Shown: positions 1 to 6,913 of the stretch, piece by piece
How the letters are laid out: every line of letters starts with the position of its first letter
Position numbering within the stretch: position 1 is the stretch's first letter
NCBI GenBank assembly: GCA_029861675.1
Contig: JAOTYV010000136.1
Span: 1-11,833 of the forward strand
Direction of reading: 5' to 3'
Length of the DNA: 11,833 nucleotides
Source of the DNA: Alphaproteobacteria bacterium
Lineage (GTDB): Bacteria; Pseudomonadota; Alphaproteobacteria; UBA8366
Notes under the pieces: generated by a model
Told to the model about the DNA's origin: nothing
The model's input: the letters and a program-made list of their open reading frames with translations, nothing else
The model's database searches: none
Position numbers and translations under genes: made by a program

Positions 1-75
1 CGCCGTAGATCGCCCGGCGAAGCGCCAACACTTCCGCCGCGGAAGTGTTGGCGCTTCGCCGGGCGATCTACGGCG
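1..75. repeat. Perfect 37-bp inverted repeat with a 1-base centre at the left edge
   Basis: Bases 1-37 are the exact reverse complement of bases 39-75, with the single base 38 at the centre. The right arm is coding sequence: in frame it reads AAEVLALRRAIYG, which matches an internal repeat of the same protein (IRRTIYG). The left arm is therefore a mirrored copy of coding DNA with no visible role of its own. A perfect palindrome starting at the first base of the window is typical of a fold-back chimera or an assembly end artefact. A real hairpin or hairpin telomere is possible but less likely. Confidence 0.95.
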
Positions 76-995
76 GCGGCAACCTGGATGCGGGACATGT
101 GGATGCAATATTCCGGCTCGACCAGCGCATCCGCGAGAAATGCGAGCCCTGGAATGAATTCTACGTCGATTCACTGACCGATTTCTTCATCTGGCGTAGC
201 GACCCGCCGAACTATATCTCTGAAGATCAAGGTGAATACCTGATCCGCAATCTGCTCCGCGATAACAAGATTGCCGGCATCACCGAACTGGAACTGCTGG
301 TAAATTTGACCCATTGGGCGGTCTCTACCCCGGATCAACTGAAGGCGCTGGTGCTGGAAGCGGTCCGGGACAGCGTGCTCACGCCGGATGATGCGCTCTA
401 TGCGACCGACCGGAAAGCCGGCGTCATCACGCCGGTCGATGTGGGCATGATCCGGCGGACAATTTATGGCCGCGGCGGCTTCGGCGACTACACGGTGAGC
501 CTCGCGGAAGCCGAACTCATCTTCGAACTCGAGGACGCGACCGCCGGTGCGGATAATGCCGACGGCTGGCAGGATTTGTTCGTCAAGGCGATTGCCAATT
601 ACCTGATGTTCCCGCGCAGCGCGCCGGTTGTTCCGGCGGCCGTGGAATACAAACGGCGCGAAAAATGGCTGGAGGAACAGCGCGGCGTCGGAAACCTGCT
701 GAAGGAAATCAGCAAGAACGCCGTCTCGCTCGACAAATTGAAAGACGGCTGGGCGAACATGGATACCTTCGGCAGCAAGGACCGTCGTGCGGAAGCGGAA
801 CGGGAAGAGCAACGAATAGGCGAAGCGCTTTCCCGCGAAAGCATCGATGCGCGCGAAGCACGCTGGCTCACCGACAAGATCAGCGCCAACAAAACGGTGA
901 CCGAGAACGAGCGCGCGCTGCTGCGCTTCATTCGCAAAAATGCGCCGCAAATCGATCCGAATCTGAAAAGTCTGATGGATACGCTCGATATTTGA
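45..995 (+). CDS. Hypothetical protein with two duplicated helical modules, probably 5'-truncated
   Basis: I do not recognise a named family. The 316 residues look soluble, with no signal peptide or membrane segment. Two related module types each appear twice. Module A (about residues 4-50 and 136-190) has RRxIYG, then a D/E-rich helix ending IFRLD or IFELE, then W..F/LF...L....F. Module B (about 58-91 and 266-300) has an acidic start, then E..WL or E.YLI, then E.ELL or ERALL. A charged, coiled-coil-prone linker (about 200-260) lies between A2 and B2. The GTG at 45 lies inside the palindrome's right arm, and the frame is open back to base 9, so the native start is probably lost; A1 lacks the lead-in that A2 has. 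The stop is TGA at 993-995. Coding status is well supported; function is unknown. Confidence 0.8.
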   Translation: MLALRRAIYGGGNLDAGHVDAIFRLDQRIREKCEPWNEFYVDSLTDFFIWRSDPPNYISEDQGEYLIRNLLRDNKIAGITELELLVNLTHWAVSTPDQLKALVLEAVRDSVLTPDDALYATDRKAGVITPVDVGMIRRTIYGRGGFGDYTVSLAEAELIFELEDATAGADNADGWQDLFVKAIANYLMFPRSAPVVPAAVEYKRREKWLEEQRGVGNLLKEISKNAVSLDKLKDGWANMDTFGSKDRRAEAEREEQRIGEALSRESIDAREARWLTDKISANKTVTENERALLRFIRKNAPQIDPNLKSLMDTLDI

Positions 996-1112
996 GGGCG
1001 ATCCGGCCCCTGCGGCAATTTCCTCCTTTACCTCGCGGCGATTCCTTTAGACACTCGCGCTTCAGCACAGCGTGGCACCCGCCATTGCACTGCGTGGCAA
1101 AGGTTAAGCAAA
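996..1112. other. Non-coding stretch after the two-module gene
   Basis: This is the left part of the 581-base gap (996-1576) between the first gene and the thiolase. No hairpin followed by a T-run was seen after the stop at 995, so no intrinsic terminator is called. Its only apparent content is the region leading to the possible small ORF at 1113, including a weak AAAGG motif at 1099-1103. Confidence 0.5.
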
Positions 1113-1277
1113 ATGGCAAAAAAGGCGTCCGCGGCGAAGGGCCGGAAGACCGCCGGCAAGAAACGCACGGCACCGCAAAAGCAGCGTCCGGTATCCAATG
1201 CAAGCGTATCGTTGAGCGTTACCGACGGCGCGATGAAATCCGTCATACGATCGGCGTTCTTGCGGCGCGACCGGTAG
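1113..1277 (+). CDS. Possible small Lys/Ala-rich basic protein (54 aa)
   Basis: An ATG at 1113 opens 54 codons ending in TAG at 1275-1277. The product starts MAKKASAAKGRKTAGKKR; its first 25 or so residues are dominated by Lys, Arg, Ala and Gly. The C-terminal part is less biased and ends in RSAFLRRDR. The N-terminus resembles the basic tails of bacterial histone-H1-like proteins, so binding to nucleic acid is a guess. AAAGG (1099-1103) lies 9 bases upstream as a weak ribosome binding site. No signal peptide is seen. It sits alone between two plus-strand genes. The length and weak ribosome binding site make chance a real alternative. Confidence 0.4.
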   Translation: MAKKASAAKGRKTAGKKRTAPQKQRPVSNASVSLSVTDGAMKSVIRSAFLRRDR

Positions 1278-1576
1278 TCAACACCGAGAACGAGACGCAC
1301 CCGAATTGACCTGCCTGCTCTTGCGCGACACTGCAGGCCGGATCGCGGCGGCGGCCACCGGGGGCCGATCGTAGCGCCGGTATATCCACGATCGCAATCA
1401 GATGCGCGGTAGCGAACTGGGTCCATCCCTTTCCCGTCCCTGAAGGCCCGCCGTAATCCGGGTTCCGCTGGCAATACATCTCTTAACTCTACGAACCGGT
1501 AGCGGGCTGAGCTATAGTCCGGGCAGTGGCCGTCCTCCTCTGGGCCGTCCGGAATGCTTGCAAAAGGAGCCCGTCC
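1278..1576. other. Leader region of the thiolase gene
   Basis: These 299 bases hold no gene I can support. A TATAGT at 1513-1518 could be a -10 element for the thiolase, but no convincing -35 box lies 16-18 bases upstream. A clear AAAGGAG ribosome binding site occupies 1563-1569, 7 bases before the thiolase ATG. A 78-codon minus-strand open frame crosses the region but has no ribosome binding site or recognisable motif. Confidence 0.4.
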
Positions 1577-2761
1577 ATGCGCGAAGCCGTCATCGTCTCC
1601 ACCGCCCGCACGCCGATCGGCAAGGCCTATCGCGGTGCGTTCAACAACACCCATGGGGCCGAACTCGGCGCGCATGCGCTCGCGCAGGCCCTGTCGCGGG
1701 CCAAGCTGGAACCGGACGAGGTCGAAGACGTCCTGATGGGGTGCGCGATGCCCGAAGGCGCGACCGGCGGCAATATCGCCCGGCAGATCGCCATTCGCGC
1801 CGGCTGTCCGGTGACGGTGTCCGGCGCCACGGTCAATCGATTCTGCTCGTCCGGCATGCAGACCATCGCCATGGCGGCGCAGCGGGTGATCGTCGACAAC
1901 GTGCCGGTCATGGCGGCGGGCGGTCTCGAATCGGTCAGCCTCGTGCAAAACGAACACAAGAACGAATTTCGCGCTAACGATACCTGGATCGAGCAAAACA
2001 AGCCGGCGCTCTATGACTCCATGCTGCAAACCGCCGAAACGGTCGCCGCACGCTACGGCATCGACCGCGAGACCCAGGATGAATACGCCGCGCTCAGCCA
2101 GCAGCGCACCGCGATCGCCCAGCAGGCGGGCCGGTTCGACGATGAGATCGTGCCGATGACCTCGACCAAGATCGTCACGGACCGGGAAACCGGCGCGACC
2201 CACGAGGAAGACGTCACCCTGGAGCGCGACGAAGGCAATCGCCCCGGCACCACCGTCGACGACCTCGCCAAGTTGAAGCCGGTCATGGGCGACGACGCGA
2301 TCATCACGGCGGGCAATGCCTGCCAGCTTTCCGACGGCGCATCCGCCGCCATCGTCATGGAGGCAAAGGAGGCCGAAAAGCGCGGCCTTGAACCGCTCGG
2401 CTATTTTCGCGGATTGGCCGTCGCGGGATGTGAGCCGGATGAAATGGGCATCGGTCCGGTCTATGCGGTGCCGCGCCTGCTGGAACGGCACGGCCTCAAG
2501 ATGGACGATATCGATCTGTGGGAACTAAACGAGGCCTTCGCCGTACAGGTACTCTATTGCCAAGATAAACTCGGCATTCCCGGTGAGATCCTCAATGTCG
2601 ACGGCGGGGCGATCTCGATCGGCCATCCCTATGGCATGAGCGGCGCCCGTATGGTCGGGCACGCGTTGATCGAGGGCCGCCGCCGCGGCGCAAAACGCGT
2701 CGTTTGCACCATGTGTATCGGCGGCGGCATGGGGGCCGCGGGACTGTTCGAAATCGTCTGA
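1577..2761 (+). CDS. Acetyl-CoA C-acyltransferase (thiolase)
   Basis: The 394-residue product is a full-length cytosolic thiolase, an enzyme that cleaves 3-ketoacyl-CoA with CoA or runs the reverse condensation. The N-terminus [16 protein letters not shown] is canonical. The acyl-accepting Cys90 lies in NRFCSSGMQ; the other catalytic residues are His350 in [11 protein letters not shown] and Cys380 in [16 protein letters not shown] (about 320) is also present. AAAGGAG at 1563-1569 sets the ATG at 1577; the frame is open further upstream, but the added residues do not fit the family. It is not next to fadB, CoA-transferase or acyl-CoA dehydrogenase genes, so beta-oxidation, aromatic-acid degradation (PcaF-like) and biosynthetic roles cannot be separated. 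Family assignment is very secure, substrate is not. Confidence 0.95.
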   Translation: MREAVIVSTARTPIGKAYRGAFNNTHGAELGAHALAQALSRAKLEPDEVEDVLMGCAMPEGATGGNIARQIAIRAGCPVTVSGATVNRFCSSGMQTIAMAAQRVIVDNVPVMAAGGLESVSLVQNEHKNEFRANDTWIEQNKPALYDSMLQTAETVAARYGIDRETQDEYAALSQQRTAIAQQAGRFDDEIVPMTSTKIVTDRETGATHEEDVTLERDEGNRPGTTVDDLAKLKPVMGDDAIITAGNACQLSDGASAAIVMEAKEAEKRGLEPLGYFRGLAVAGCEPDEMGIGPVYAVPRLLERHGLKMDDIDLWELNEAFAVQVLYCQDKLGIPGEILNVDGGAISIGHPYGMSGARMVGHALIEGRRRGAKRVVCTMCIGGGMGAAGLFEIV

Positions 2762-2847
2762 CGGCCCGCTTGCCGCGGATCCTCGGCGGCACGGCCCGCC
2801 CGGCGTCAACCTTTTATTCATGGTTGCCCTGTAAGTCCTTAAGGGAG

Positions 2848-2863
2848 CCCCGATTAAACGGGG
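2848..2863 (+). promoter_or_regulatory. Small GC hairpin between thiolase and the next gene
   Basis: CCCCG (2848-2852) can pair with CGGGG (2859-2863) around a 6-base ATTAAA loop. No T-run follows, so it is not a good intrinsic terminator. It lies 14 bases upstream of the next gene's ribosome binding site and could be an mRNA leader hairpin or a weak attenuator. A short stem like this can arise by chance. Confidence 0.25.
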
Positions 2864-2890
2864 ACGCCAAGGGATTCAGGAGGATCTGCC

Positions 2891-3529
2891 ATGCCCGCGC
2901 CAGCAATCGAACAATCCTACGCGGTACACCGCCAAGACAGCACGCCCATCGATCGATTCTGGGCCTGGTTCAAGGAAAACACCGACCTTCTCGCCGCATT
3001 CGAAGACCGCGGGGAGCAAGTGGTCGAGGAAGTCGAAACCTATCTTAAGGCGGTGCACGAGGATTTGACGTTCGAACTTGGCCAGGACGACGACGGTACC
3101 TTCGAATTCGTCATCAGTGCCGATGGCGTTCGCCGGGTCTTTCCCGAGGTCACCAAACTGGCGAAATGCGCCCCCGCGATCGAAGGGTGGCGCGTCACCG
3201 CATTCCGTCCGCGCCGCGACCTGAAGGTCGCCGTCCGCTTCATGGATCAGGAATTGAAGGGCGACAACATCTGGTACGCCATCGAATACGACGACGAGGT
3301 TCCGGTTCTCTGCCTGCTGATCGATGGCATGACGGAAGAGAACAGCCGGCAGATGATCGCCGCATCCTTCGTTCTTCTCGACATGGCGCTGGGCGAATAC
3401 GACGTTGCGACAAAATTCGGTGTCATCGAACACTATCCGCTGCCGCCGCAGCCGAAGAAAAACGGCCTCAAGCCCTTTCAGATGCTGCCGTCGGACGTGG
3501 ACATGCAATTTCGCACCGTGCTGCACTAA
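2891..3529 (+). CDS. Conserved-looking hypothetical protein (212 aa)
   Basis: The product is soluble and acidic, with no signal peptide or transmembrane segment. A perfect AGGAGG at 2878-2883 lies 7 bases before the ATG, so translation is likely efficient. Features in order: FWAWF (23-27) starting a helix, FELG (61-64), EFVISADG (72-79), VFPEV (83-87), GWRVTAFRPR (99-108), LLDMALGEY (162-170), and a C-terminal LKPFQMLPSDVD (193-204). From memory, this order (WxWF, FE.G, ISADG, W...AF, LD..LGE) recurs in uncharacterised bacterial proteins, some near DUF695, but I could not check this. It lies 129 bases after the thiolase on the same strand, so it could be co-transcribed. The strong bidirectional terminator follows. 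No function is assigned. Confidence 0.85.
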   Translation: MPAPAIEQSYAVHRQDSTPIDRFWAWFKENTDLLAAFEDRGEQVVEEVETYLKAVHEDLTFELGQDDDGTFEFVISADGVRRVFPEVTKLAKCAPAIEGWRVTAFRPRRDLKVAVRFMDQELKGDNIWYAIEYDDEVPVLCLLIDGMTEENSRQMIAASFVLLDMALGEYDVATKFGVIEHYPLPPQPKKNGLKPFQMLPSDVDMQFRTVLH

Positions 3530-3586
3530 GGAACAATACCCGCCATCGCCAGGCTGGCGACACAACCTCGGCGTCAGCGTTTACCG

Positions 3587-3644
3587 AAAAAGAGCCGCGC
3601 TTGCCCGTCCGACCGGCAGACAACCAAGCGCGGCTCTAATTTTT
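3587..3644. terminator. Bidirectional rho-independent terminator
   Basis: A perfect 13-bp stem, 3591-3603 (AGAGCCGCGCTTG) with 3625-3637, encloses a 21-base loop. TTTTT at 3640-3644 follows on the plus strand. On the minus strand the stem is followed by the complement of AAAA at 3587-3590, giving a short U-run. It lies between the converging genes ending at 3529 and 3719, so it can stop both transcripts. Confidence 0.88.
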
Positions 3645-3718
3645 CACGATTGACCGGACGGAGACGGCCGAACAATAGGGCCGGCACGGCGGCATTCGTC
3701 CGAAGGCAATCCGAATTT

Positions 3719-4126
3719 CTAGTGTGTAATGATCGGTGGCAGGTCTTTCGCCTGCTCGACCCATTTTGTGACTTGGCTTGCCGACGGAACGGTGCGCGTC
3801 AGTTTCTTGGCTGCGTTGACCTCCGCCATTTTAGTGGCCAGATTGTCGGCGTTGCGGTTGCGCAATTCCTTCACAGTATCGACGCCGGCGGCTTCCAGCA
3901 GTTCGGAATACTCTTCGCCAACACCGGAAATACGCATCAAATCGGCCATGTTCGCCCATTTGAGCAACTGCGATTCGCTCAGGCCCGTTTCGCCCGCGAT
4001 CTCCGAGCGGCCGGGACGGCTGCCGCATCGTTCCAATAAGATTTCAGTGTTGGTGATTCCCACCGCACTCAATTTCTTGCCGAACGCCGGACCGATTCCC
4101 TCGATGTCCTCGATTTGATATTTCAC
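3719..4126 (-). CDS. DUF4332 helix-hairpin-helix protein
   Basis: The 135-residue cytosolic protein matches the DUF4332 pattern from memory. It contains two helix-hairpin-helix-like segments, IEGIGPAFGKKL (8-19) and ISGVGEEYSELLEAAGV (66-82), joined by a region with SPxGR-like SRPGR and LLKWANMADL. It ends in a Pro-rich tail, PPIITH. Helix-hairpin-helix units usually bind DNA backbone without sequence preference, but the role of DUF4332 proteins is not established. I set the start at GTG 4126 because an AGAGGG motif lies 8 bases upstream and the N-terminus VKYQIEDIEGIGP begins exactly at the family core; the frame stays open upstream to 4294, but those residues are unlike the family. It sits downstream of the Cys/Lys-rich gene, behind that gene's terminator, so it probably has its own promoter. 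Confidence 0.88.
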   Translation of the reverse strand: MKYQIEDIEGIGPAFGKKLSAVGITNTEILLERCGSRPGRSEIAGETGLSESQLLKWANMADLMRISGVGEEYSELLEAAGVDTVKELRNRNADNLATKMAEVNAAKKLTRTVPSASQVTKWVEQAKDLPPIITH

Positions 4127-4255
4127 GCTAAATCCCTCTTCACATTCACTGCGTTGAACGGCGTTATTGCCGGAGTCCCCTGCTCCCAACGAATGCCAGT
4201 CTTGCACAGCTTCTACGCTTTGGAAATTGTCTAAATCCAACGCATCGACGCAAAC

Positions 4256-4286
4256 GAAAACCGCCGACCATCGCAATGGCCGGCGG
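4256..4286 (-). terminator. Rho-independent terminator of the Cys/Lys-rich gene
   Basis: In minus-strand RNA, the complement of 4276-4286 pairs with the complement of 4261-4271 as an 11-bp stem (10 Watson-Crick pairs and one G-U) around a 4-base loop. It is followed by UUUU, from AAAA at 4257-4260. It begins 19 bases after the stop of the gene at 4306-4698. Confidence 0.75.
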
Positions 4287-4305
4287 CGTCTCAAGGCGAT
4301 ACTTC

Positions 4306-4698
4306 CTATTTCTTGATCTTCTTGTCGGCGCTGAGCACCTTGCTTTTCACTTTTTCTTTAGCGGCCTTCGTCGCCGTCTTGGCCTTCTTCAATTTCTTCG
4401 CGGCATCAGCTTTCGCGGACTTCTTCTTCGCGGTGCTTTTCACCTTGGCTTTCTTAACCTTCGCGGCGCCCGATTTTTTCGCGGCGCCCTTTGATGTGCT
4501 GCGGCAATAGGATTTGACCGCTTTGCCCGCCTTAGTCTGATATCCGCCGACCCAACTACAGGAGGAATTGCTCGTGCACTTTCCTTTCGCCAACCCCTTG
4601 CATGCGCTCTGCGCGCTTACCGGCGCGGTCTGCGACAAGATCGCCCCCACTCCAAACGCCAAAGCAATCGTCATCAATTTGATAATGTGAATTCTCAT
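4306..4698 (-). CDS. Exported small protein with four cysteines and a Lys-rich tail
   Basis: The 130 residues fall into three parts. Residues 1-29 are a Sec-type signal peptide: basic start (MRIHIIK), hydrophobic core, and a VSA site with likely cleavage after Ala29. Residues 33-65 hold a compact domain with four cysteines (33, 41, 47, 65) in a C-x7-C-x5-C-x17-C pattern with SCSW and SYCR, suited to two disulfides in the periplasm. Residues 70-130 are Lys/Ala repeats with 26 lysines, like a histone-H1 tail. I recall similar Cys domains in other alphaproteobacteria but know no proven function. Binding to anionic polymers such as lipopolysaccharide or extracellular DNA is a guess. AGAGGA upstream supports ATG 4698, and the terminator at 4256-4286 makes it a single-gene unit. 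Confidence 0.85.
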   Translation of the reverse strand: MRIHIIKLMTIALAFGVGAILSQTAPVSAQSACKGLAKGKCTSNSSCSWVGGYQTKAGKAVKSYCRSTSKGAAKKSGAAKVKKAKVKSTAKKKSAKADAAKKLKKAKTATKAAKEKVKSKVLSADKKIKK

Positions 4699-4905
4699 CT
4701 TTCTTGTCCTCTGGTTTTAACGGCTGGGGTCATTGCTCCGTGTTCGCCCCATACCGCGACGTTATTTCGCGCAGGTACGTTGGACCCGTGCAATCAAATC
4801 CAAGCCGAAATCTCGAATGGCGTTGCGATGACTGCTTACGTCCCGACACTGAACTACGCGTCCAAATTCGGGCGATTGTATGGCGATTGACGGCACAATC
4901 CACAT

Positions 4906-6000
4906 CTACGCAGCCGTGGCGGCCGCCGTGCCGAATTGCACTTTATCGACGCTGAGCCGCTCGACCACGTCGTGGTCGAACCGGGCCTGGAAGCCGGGCT
5001 GCAGGACGATCGCGCCGTCTTCGAAGGTGAGCGGCGTCTCGAGAAGCTGCTCGCGGATTTTCAGGAAGCCGCAATTCTCCCCCGCATTGTCGATGGTATC
5101 GTGTGCCACGCATGCCTCGATCCAGCATCCGGCGTCGGGTCCCGCGCCATTGCCGAGCACCGGCGTCAGGCCGAGTTCGCGAATCCGCCGCAACCCATCG
5201 GCCAGCATGTCGAGGCCGGTCATCTTGGCGATCTTGAGCTTGACGAAGCCGCAGCCCTTCATCGCCGCCGCGCGGTCGATGTCGTCGACACCATAGATCG
5301 ATTCATCCATCATCACCGGCACCGGCGACATGGCCGCAACGGCCGCGTTGGCGTCCCAGTCCTTGCTGTTGCAGGGCTGCTCGAACAGTTGCAGTGAATC
5401 GGGATCGAGTTTGTCGGCGAAGCGGATCGCCTGTTCCTGCGAGAACCCCTGGTTCGCATCGACCCGCAGTTTCGCCCGGCCGGCGTTCGCCTGTTGGATC
5501 ACCGCAAGCCGCTGCAGATCCTTGTCCACGTCCCAGCCGACCTTGATCTTGAGCGTCCCGAATCCGTCGGCAATATGGCTGTCGATCTCGCCGGGGATGA
5601 CATCCAGATCCTTCGAATTGACGGTATTCAGGATCGGCACGCGGACCGGCGCCTTTGGCGCGGCCAGGATCGGGTTGCCTTCGATCATCTCCATGGCGAC
5701 CTGCAGCACACTGACCGCGTGGGGATCGGACAGGCGATAGGGATCGAGGCGCGCCTTCCCGTCCGATGTATCGACCCCGACAAGCTGTTCCGCCTGCGCC
5801 CGGCAGAAGGCCCAGCCGCCGTCGCCGTTCTCATGGGTATACCCGGGCACGATGGTGCATTCGCCGATGCCGATCTGGCCGTCGGCGCCGCGCATTTCCG
5901 TGATGATGGTGTCGAAGGTGTCCATCGCGCCGAGCGCGGTATTGTAGGCTTCGTAGAGTGGCACCGCCACGCGCCAGAGCGAAATGCTGTCGATCTTCAA
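4906..6000 (-). CDS. Enolase-superfamily enzyme, muconate-lactonizing (MLE) subgroup
   Basis: The 364-residue cytosolic protein has the two-domain enolase fold: an N-terminal capping domain (about 1-120) and a beta/alpha barrel. The barrel shows the MLE-subgroup set: K151-x-K153 in TLKIKVG, metal ligands D181 (RVDAN), E207 (LFEQP) and D232 (MMDES), and K256 in VKLKIAKMTG. The metal ligands are spaced 26 and 25 residues apart. Members abstract the proton alpha to a carboxylate and work as cycloisomerases, dehydratases, epimerases or racemases; the substrate is not readable here. GYTHE (53-57) and GNGAGPD (283-289) are likely substrate-loop residues. I place the start at TTG 6000, with GGGGAG 7 bases upstream and MKIDSISLWRV fitting the family; no ATG lies close by in frame. 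It follows the TauD gene by 40 bases and is probably co-transcribed. Confidence 0.93.
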   Translation of the reverse strand: MKIDSISLWRVAVPLYEAYNTALGAMDTFDTIITEMRGADGQIGIGECTIVPGYTHENGDGGWAFCRAQAEQLVGVDTSDGKARLDPYRLSDPHAVSVLQVAMEMIEGNPILAAPKAPVRVPILNTVNSKDLDVIPGEIDSHIADGFGTLKIKVGWDVDKDLQRLAVIQQANAGRAKLRVDANQGFSQEQAIRFADKLDPDSLQLFEQPCNSKDWDANAAVAAMSPVPVMMDESIYGVDDIDRAAAMKGCGFVKLKIAKMTGLDMLADGLRRIRELGLTPVLGNGAGPDAGCWIEACVAHDTIDNAGENCGFLKIREQLLETPLTFEDGAIVLQPGFQARFDHDVVERLSVDKVQFGTAAATAA

Positions 6001-6040
6001 TGCCGTGCTCCCCGTCGTGCTCCCTGTATGGTCCGTGCCT

Positions 6041-6913
6041 TCAGTCGGCGTAGTACGGCGCCTCTCCCTTGAGCTGGGTGCGGTGCATGATGCGCCGGTC
6101 GCCGGGATCGAAGGCTTCCCGCCGGTGCATGGCGCAGCGGTTGTCCCACAGCAGCAGGTCGCCCTTCCGCCATTGGTGGGTCCAGACGAAACGGTCCTGC
6201 ACCGTATGGGCCCAGACCGCGTCCAGCAGCGCCTCGCTCTCCTCGACCGGCAGGCCAAGAATATAGGCGTTCACGCGGCGGCCGAGAAACAGCGCCGTCC
6301 GCCCGGTCGTCGGATGGGTGCGCAGGATCGGGTGATGCGCCCCCGGCGCCTCGCGGACATCCGTCACCTCCTCGATACCCTTCCGGAGCCCGCCAGCGCT
6401 CGTGTAGGTCGCGTCGTGGATCGCCTTCTTGCCGACGAGCTGCTTCTTTAGGCCTTCCGGCAAGGTCTCGCAAGCCCGGTACATATTGAGAAAACTGGTA
6501 TCCCCGGCCGATACCGGCACTTCGATCGCATAGAGCGCGCTCGCATCCGCCGGCTCGGGCATATAGGACATGTCGGTGTGCCAGGCGCACTCGCTCGCGC
6601 CGAGCGAACCGATTGAAATCCCGTCGACCACCACATTGGAAATTATCGTCACCTCCGGTGCATCGGGAACGTAACCGTCGCTCGTGGTATTCGACGCCTC
6701 GTTCGGTGGCGCATGGTCGCATTTGCCGAAATGATTGCTGAAGCGGACCAAATCCGCATCGCTCAGCTCCTGATCCCGGAACAGCAGCACGAGATGCGCG
6801 TCCCAAGCGTCCTTCAACACGCCGACCGTGGCGTCGTCGAGCGGCTGGCTCACATCGACCCCCCGGATCTCGGCACCCAACGCGGGGGAACAGGCAACGA
6901 CGTCTATGGGCAT
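6041..6913 (-). CDS. TauD/TfdA-family 2-oxoglutarate, Fe(II) dioxygenase
   Basis: The 290-residue cytosolic enzyme belongs to the TauD/TfdA family, which hydroxylates a substrate while decarboxylating 2-oxoglutarate to succinate. The iron triad is complete: His112 and Asp114 in WHTDMSY, and His263 in NRCAMHRR. By spacing against TauD, Thr139 (27 after the first His), Arg274 (11 after the last His) and Arg278 (15 after it) are the 2-oxoglutarate contacts, so it looks fully active. The frame is open far upstream, but the family N-terminus, an AGGG 8-9 bases upstream and the start of homology point to ATG 6913. It is the first gene of a pair with the enolase-superfamily enzyme and diverges from the EamA transporter. 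The substrate is unknown; tau- or 2,4-D-type roles should not be assumed. Confidence 0.94.
   Translation of the reverse strand: MPIDVVACSPALGAEIRGVDVSQPLDDATVGVLKDAWDAHLVLLFRDQELSDADLVRFSNHFGKCDHAPPNEASNTTSDGYVPDAPEVTIISNVVVDGISIGSLGASECAWHTDMSYMPEPADASALYAIEVPVSAGDTSFLNMYRACETLPEGLKKQLVGKKAIHDATYTSAGGLRKGIEEVTDVREAPGAHHPILRTHPTTGRTALFLGRRVNAYILGLPVEESEALLDAVWAHTVQDRFVWTHQWRKGDLLLWDNRCAMHRREAFDPGDRRIMHRTQLKGEAPYYAD

Noticed and set aside
1243..1479. 78-codon minus-strand frame in the thiolase leader, with a GPSGTGKGW segment
   Set aside because: The segment only loosely resembles a P-loop; there is no ribosome binding site, no supporting domain, and the composition is not protein-like elsewhere.
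1028..2491. Long 487-codon minus-strand open frame across the thiolase gene
   Set aside because: It is antisense to a thiolase with all catalytic motifs; long opposite frames are common in GC-rich coding DNA, and its product has no recognisable motif.
4127..4294. Upstream in-frame extension of the DUF4332 gene to 4294
   Set aside because: The added residues do not look like a domain or signal peptide, would run into the neighbouring gene's terminator, and the family core starts at the GTG with its own ribosome binding site.
6001..6258. Upstream extension of the enolase-superfamily gene to 6258
   Set aside because: It overlaps the dioxygenase coding region in another frame; the family N-terminus begins at TTG 6000 with a good ribosome binding site.
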